The notes under the pieces were generated by a model. The model saw nothing but the letters and a program-made list of their open reading frames with translations, did no database searches and was not told the origin of the DNA. This document shows, piece after piece, positions 62,901 to 64,000 of a DNA stretch of 64,000 nucleotides. Within the stretch, counting starts at the first letter, position 1, and every line of letters begins with the position of its first letter. The stretch is from Halichondria panicea (Eukaryota; Porifera; Demospongiae; Suberitida; Halichondriidae), in the NCBI RefSeq assembly GCF_963675165.1, contig NC_087387.1, positions 4,428,990 to 4,492,989 on the forward strand, written 5' to 3'. The translations under genes were made by a program, and so were the position numbers.

Positions 62901-64000
62901 GATAATCGTTATTTGGCTAGTCGTAAGTCTAGTGGACAGGTGTAACTTGCGGAGGGCAAAAAATCGATCTCTACAAACTTTTGCCAGTGTACAAGGGAAT
63001 AGTGAATCAAGTACCAGTCGAAAAATTGGAGAATCAATTAAGAAAATGTTCTCTCGCAATTTTATTCACGCTTTTGTTGGATTCATATATCTATCTTACA
63101 CCAAGATGAGCCTTGCCGCCACTCTCACCTTGACAACAGTTGGAGTATTCAATCAAAATGGAACCTACGTCACCTCTACACGCCTGATCTACTACGCTAG
63201 TCAGTATTACTTCGGACAAAATGAATATCTCTATCCGTACGGTGTAATAGCAATTACTGTGTACATTATCGCTGTTGCACTGCCCTTCGCTTTGTTAGGT
63301 GGTCTAGATTTCGTCAATTGGCTCACTGGTCTGGAAAAGTGTGTTCTGATGAGAAAATTATGGCCGAGTCTAACGATCAACTCTTTCTTAGATGCGATGC
63401 GTGATTGTTACCGGCCCAATCGACGTTACTTTGCAGGGATCTACTTTCTCTTTCGACTTGTAATGCTAATGATTTTCGCATTCTCCTCCAAACTACTCAC
63501 ACTAGTCTTGTGCCAGCTCCTGTTAATTTTCCTAATGGTTGTCGTGGTTGCAATAATGCTACCTTATAAAGAGATGCTTCACAATTTTATCGATATTCTA
63601 CTCCTCCTCAACATGGCAGCAATTACCCTCATTTCAATCTATCTCTACTCCGCTCCTTCCGACAATGGTAGTACCTACCCCTTTGAATTATACATTTTTG
63701 GTACCATTTTAATCTGGTTGCCAATGGTATATCTACTTATCTATATCTGCTCCTTTTGTCTACGAAAAACAAAAGCGTATAAAACGGCCACAGAGAAGTT
63801 TCTGGCCCACCGTGCAGTTCTGTTCTTATACAAACATTTCTCAAATTTGGAGCTTTACAGAGAGATACAACAGCAAAGCATGGTTCGTATCGTCGCCAAT
63901 GCTAGGGCCAATGGCCACGACAACAATGGAGTGTACGGACATATAACTGATAATGAGGCAGATATGACTGAATCAATGATGCTGTTAAATAGAGCTGGAG
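59935..64000 (+). CDS. Beta-helix multi-pass receptor C, truncated by the window end
   Basis: A single reading frame is open from the ATG at 59935 to the last base, 1355 codons without a stop. A signal peptide (MRVLLSIFCLFPLYGLV) is followed by an ectodomain of about 830 residues with dozens of NxS/T sites. Repeated beta-helix turns such as GGGFAVEF, GRGGGLSLYF, NWGGGLCV, TGGGALV, VTGGALAF, ANGGAIALL and FGGAIYN are spread through it. A cysteine cluster (EECPIGY, CECIGG, LCGKCLEGYSV, CILC) leads to about eight membrane helices, starting near residue 880 (YLPYLILFLLIIFLNINL). A charged tail follows. The order of parts matches receptors A and B, but sequence identity looks low, so it is a distant member. 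Only the far C-terminus is missing. It is intronless. Ligand and role are unknown; cell-surface recognition is a guess from the layout. Confidence 0.85.
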   Translation, partial: MRVLLSIFCLFPLYGLVTLSDYDHVIHVDPNNPNSTNNSTCYDSEQVPCADINFALAFPDRQNSTIFILSSNATHKLAKNTTTTIFTEGSQIAFVGDNGTATIECMEGAGLAFINYTEIVLRDVSFLLCGAWRDSTSKDFSSTAYKLISIRVGLYFYNCRNVNMSNMNVLNSTDAVGVVMYSVAGDNYISYSHFSNNRISEKNMNESGGGGFAVEFNYCKPGDDTCGENNTQTENIQNASYTFENCLFIHNRAIDQSGQNKAGVSILPNKKTHSSLGRGGGLSLYFKGEAAANFFVIENCIFHSNNANWGGGLCVQYADHSIQNNITVTNTTFVNNLCFSDHHQSGETGGGALVSSPIYYDVKRDNFERNEIFFTDCVFTANHAVTGGALAFVYTLQRQSYYYQLFRANILNSIFKSNSARLGSAISVDHEYFYYQGHLGDIKITDCTFNGNKIVYTEPEKVYSVGIGALYISEVSAIFQGNINFLNNDASALALVGTRIRFADNSTINFTANYGANGGAIALLGVSSMLIGVNAYMHFENNVASRFGGAIYNSYTGKEDLRSSVKCFIQYDDPFSDPTSWNAQFVFKNNSARKLGNSIYSTTILPCSWTEDFQVRPEITQRIFCWNESIWRYEGSNCTSQIYTAPHKFKNITTVNGTKVYPGHPFRLYINATDDLDHDVTIETIYTALVKTGTAAIDPQYTYVANGSLGITGLGGQNVTLQLDVAGNRDWRIKVELVIEECPIGYIAQNVFVNISSNETDSIKETKCECIGGNELYTFGGNLICNKVDMTSKIHNGFWIGHIENVPGISNDTLYMGMLLLKNISESYLTLNHSNDTQCRYLNRTGTLCGKCLEGYSVAVNTYSYDCILCNNHTNLVQNALVYVALTYLPYLILFLLIIFLNINLMSGSLSGFILYAQLIGSGVLELTIDRLPSQKYAYYLQRVYRMSYGVFNLNSFSGILSPFCVSEDSNTLGVISLDYGVAIFPLVVIIVIWLVVSLVDRCNLRRAKNRSLQTFASVQGNSESSTSRKIGESIKKMFSRNFIHAFVGFIYLSYTKMSLAATLTLTTVGVFNQNGTYVTSTRLIYYASQYYFGQNEYLYPYGVIAITVYIIAVALPFALLGGLDFVNWLTGLEKCVLMRKLWPSLTINSFLDAMRDCYRPNRRYFAGIYFLFRLVMLMIFAFSSKLLTLVLCQLLLIFLMVVVVAIMLPYKEMLHNFIDILLLLNMAAITLISIYLYSAPSDNGSTYPFELYIFGTILIWLPMVYLLIYICSFCLRKTKAYKTATEKFLAHRAVLFLYKHFSNLELYREIQQQSMVRIVANARANGHDNNGVYGHITDNEADMTESMMLLNRAG

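Overview
The window is eukaryotic nuclear DNA from an animal. It is AT-rich and full of short inverted-repeat elements and GT microsatellites. Its conserved genes are cut into small exons with GT-AG introns, and every exon listed here was joined in frame by eye. The gene set (PCBP-type KH protein, peroxisomal SDR, NDUFA4, PPCS, V-ATPase F) is general animal housekeeping. A TKL-like kinase joined to kelch repeats and a family of beta-helix multi-pass receptors fit a sponge best. That assignment is inference; nothing in the window proves it.

Layout. 2.5-13.0 kb, minus: a KH-domain (PCBP-like) gene with one 24-nt exon and a 5.5-kb first intron holding a 1085-bp Mutator-like element. 13.4-17.7 kb, plus: a six-exon peroxisomal trans-2-enoyl-CoA reductase (PECR) ending in the peroxisomal signal SKL, divergent from the KH gene. 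19.6-22.4 kb, minus: NDUFA4 in four exons, divergent from PPCS. 22.7-43.2 kb, plus: phosphopantothenoylcysteine synthetase (PPCS) in eight exons. Its fifth intron is 18.8 kb and encloses a minus-strand kinase-kelch gene (24.1-26.5 kb), two plus-strand receptor genes (27.8-31.1 and 36.8-40.1 kb), two decayed receptor fragments and a second copy of the Mutator-like element. 45.5-49.4 kb, minus: a decayed receptor gene. 50.6-53.8 kb, minus: the last four exons of an unrecognised gene. 54.9-57.5 kb, minus: ATP6V1F in five exons. 59.9 kb to the window end, plus: a long intronless receptor gene that runs off the edge.

The five recognised conserved genes act in separate basic processes: RNA binding, peroxisomal fatty-acid metabolism, respiration, coenzyme A synthesis and organelle acidification. 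No operon logic applies. What stands out is the receptor family. Each member has a signal peptide, a long Asn-rich ectodomain with Gly-Gly-Ala turns typical of beta-helix repeats, a cysteine cluster and then about eight to nine membrane segments. The family has been duplicated, broken and partly deleted across 36 kb, and part of it sits inside an intron of a coenzyme A gene.

The transposon load is heavy and mostly non-autonomous: TA-flanked elements with inverted ends, a TTAA-flanked element, a 450-570-bp repeat in five places and a tandem repeat block inside a NDUFA4 intron. No rRNA, CRISPR array or prokaryotic operon was seen. tRNA genes were not searched systematically.
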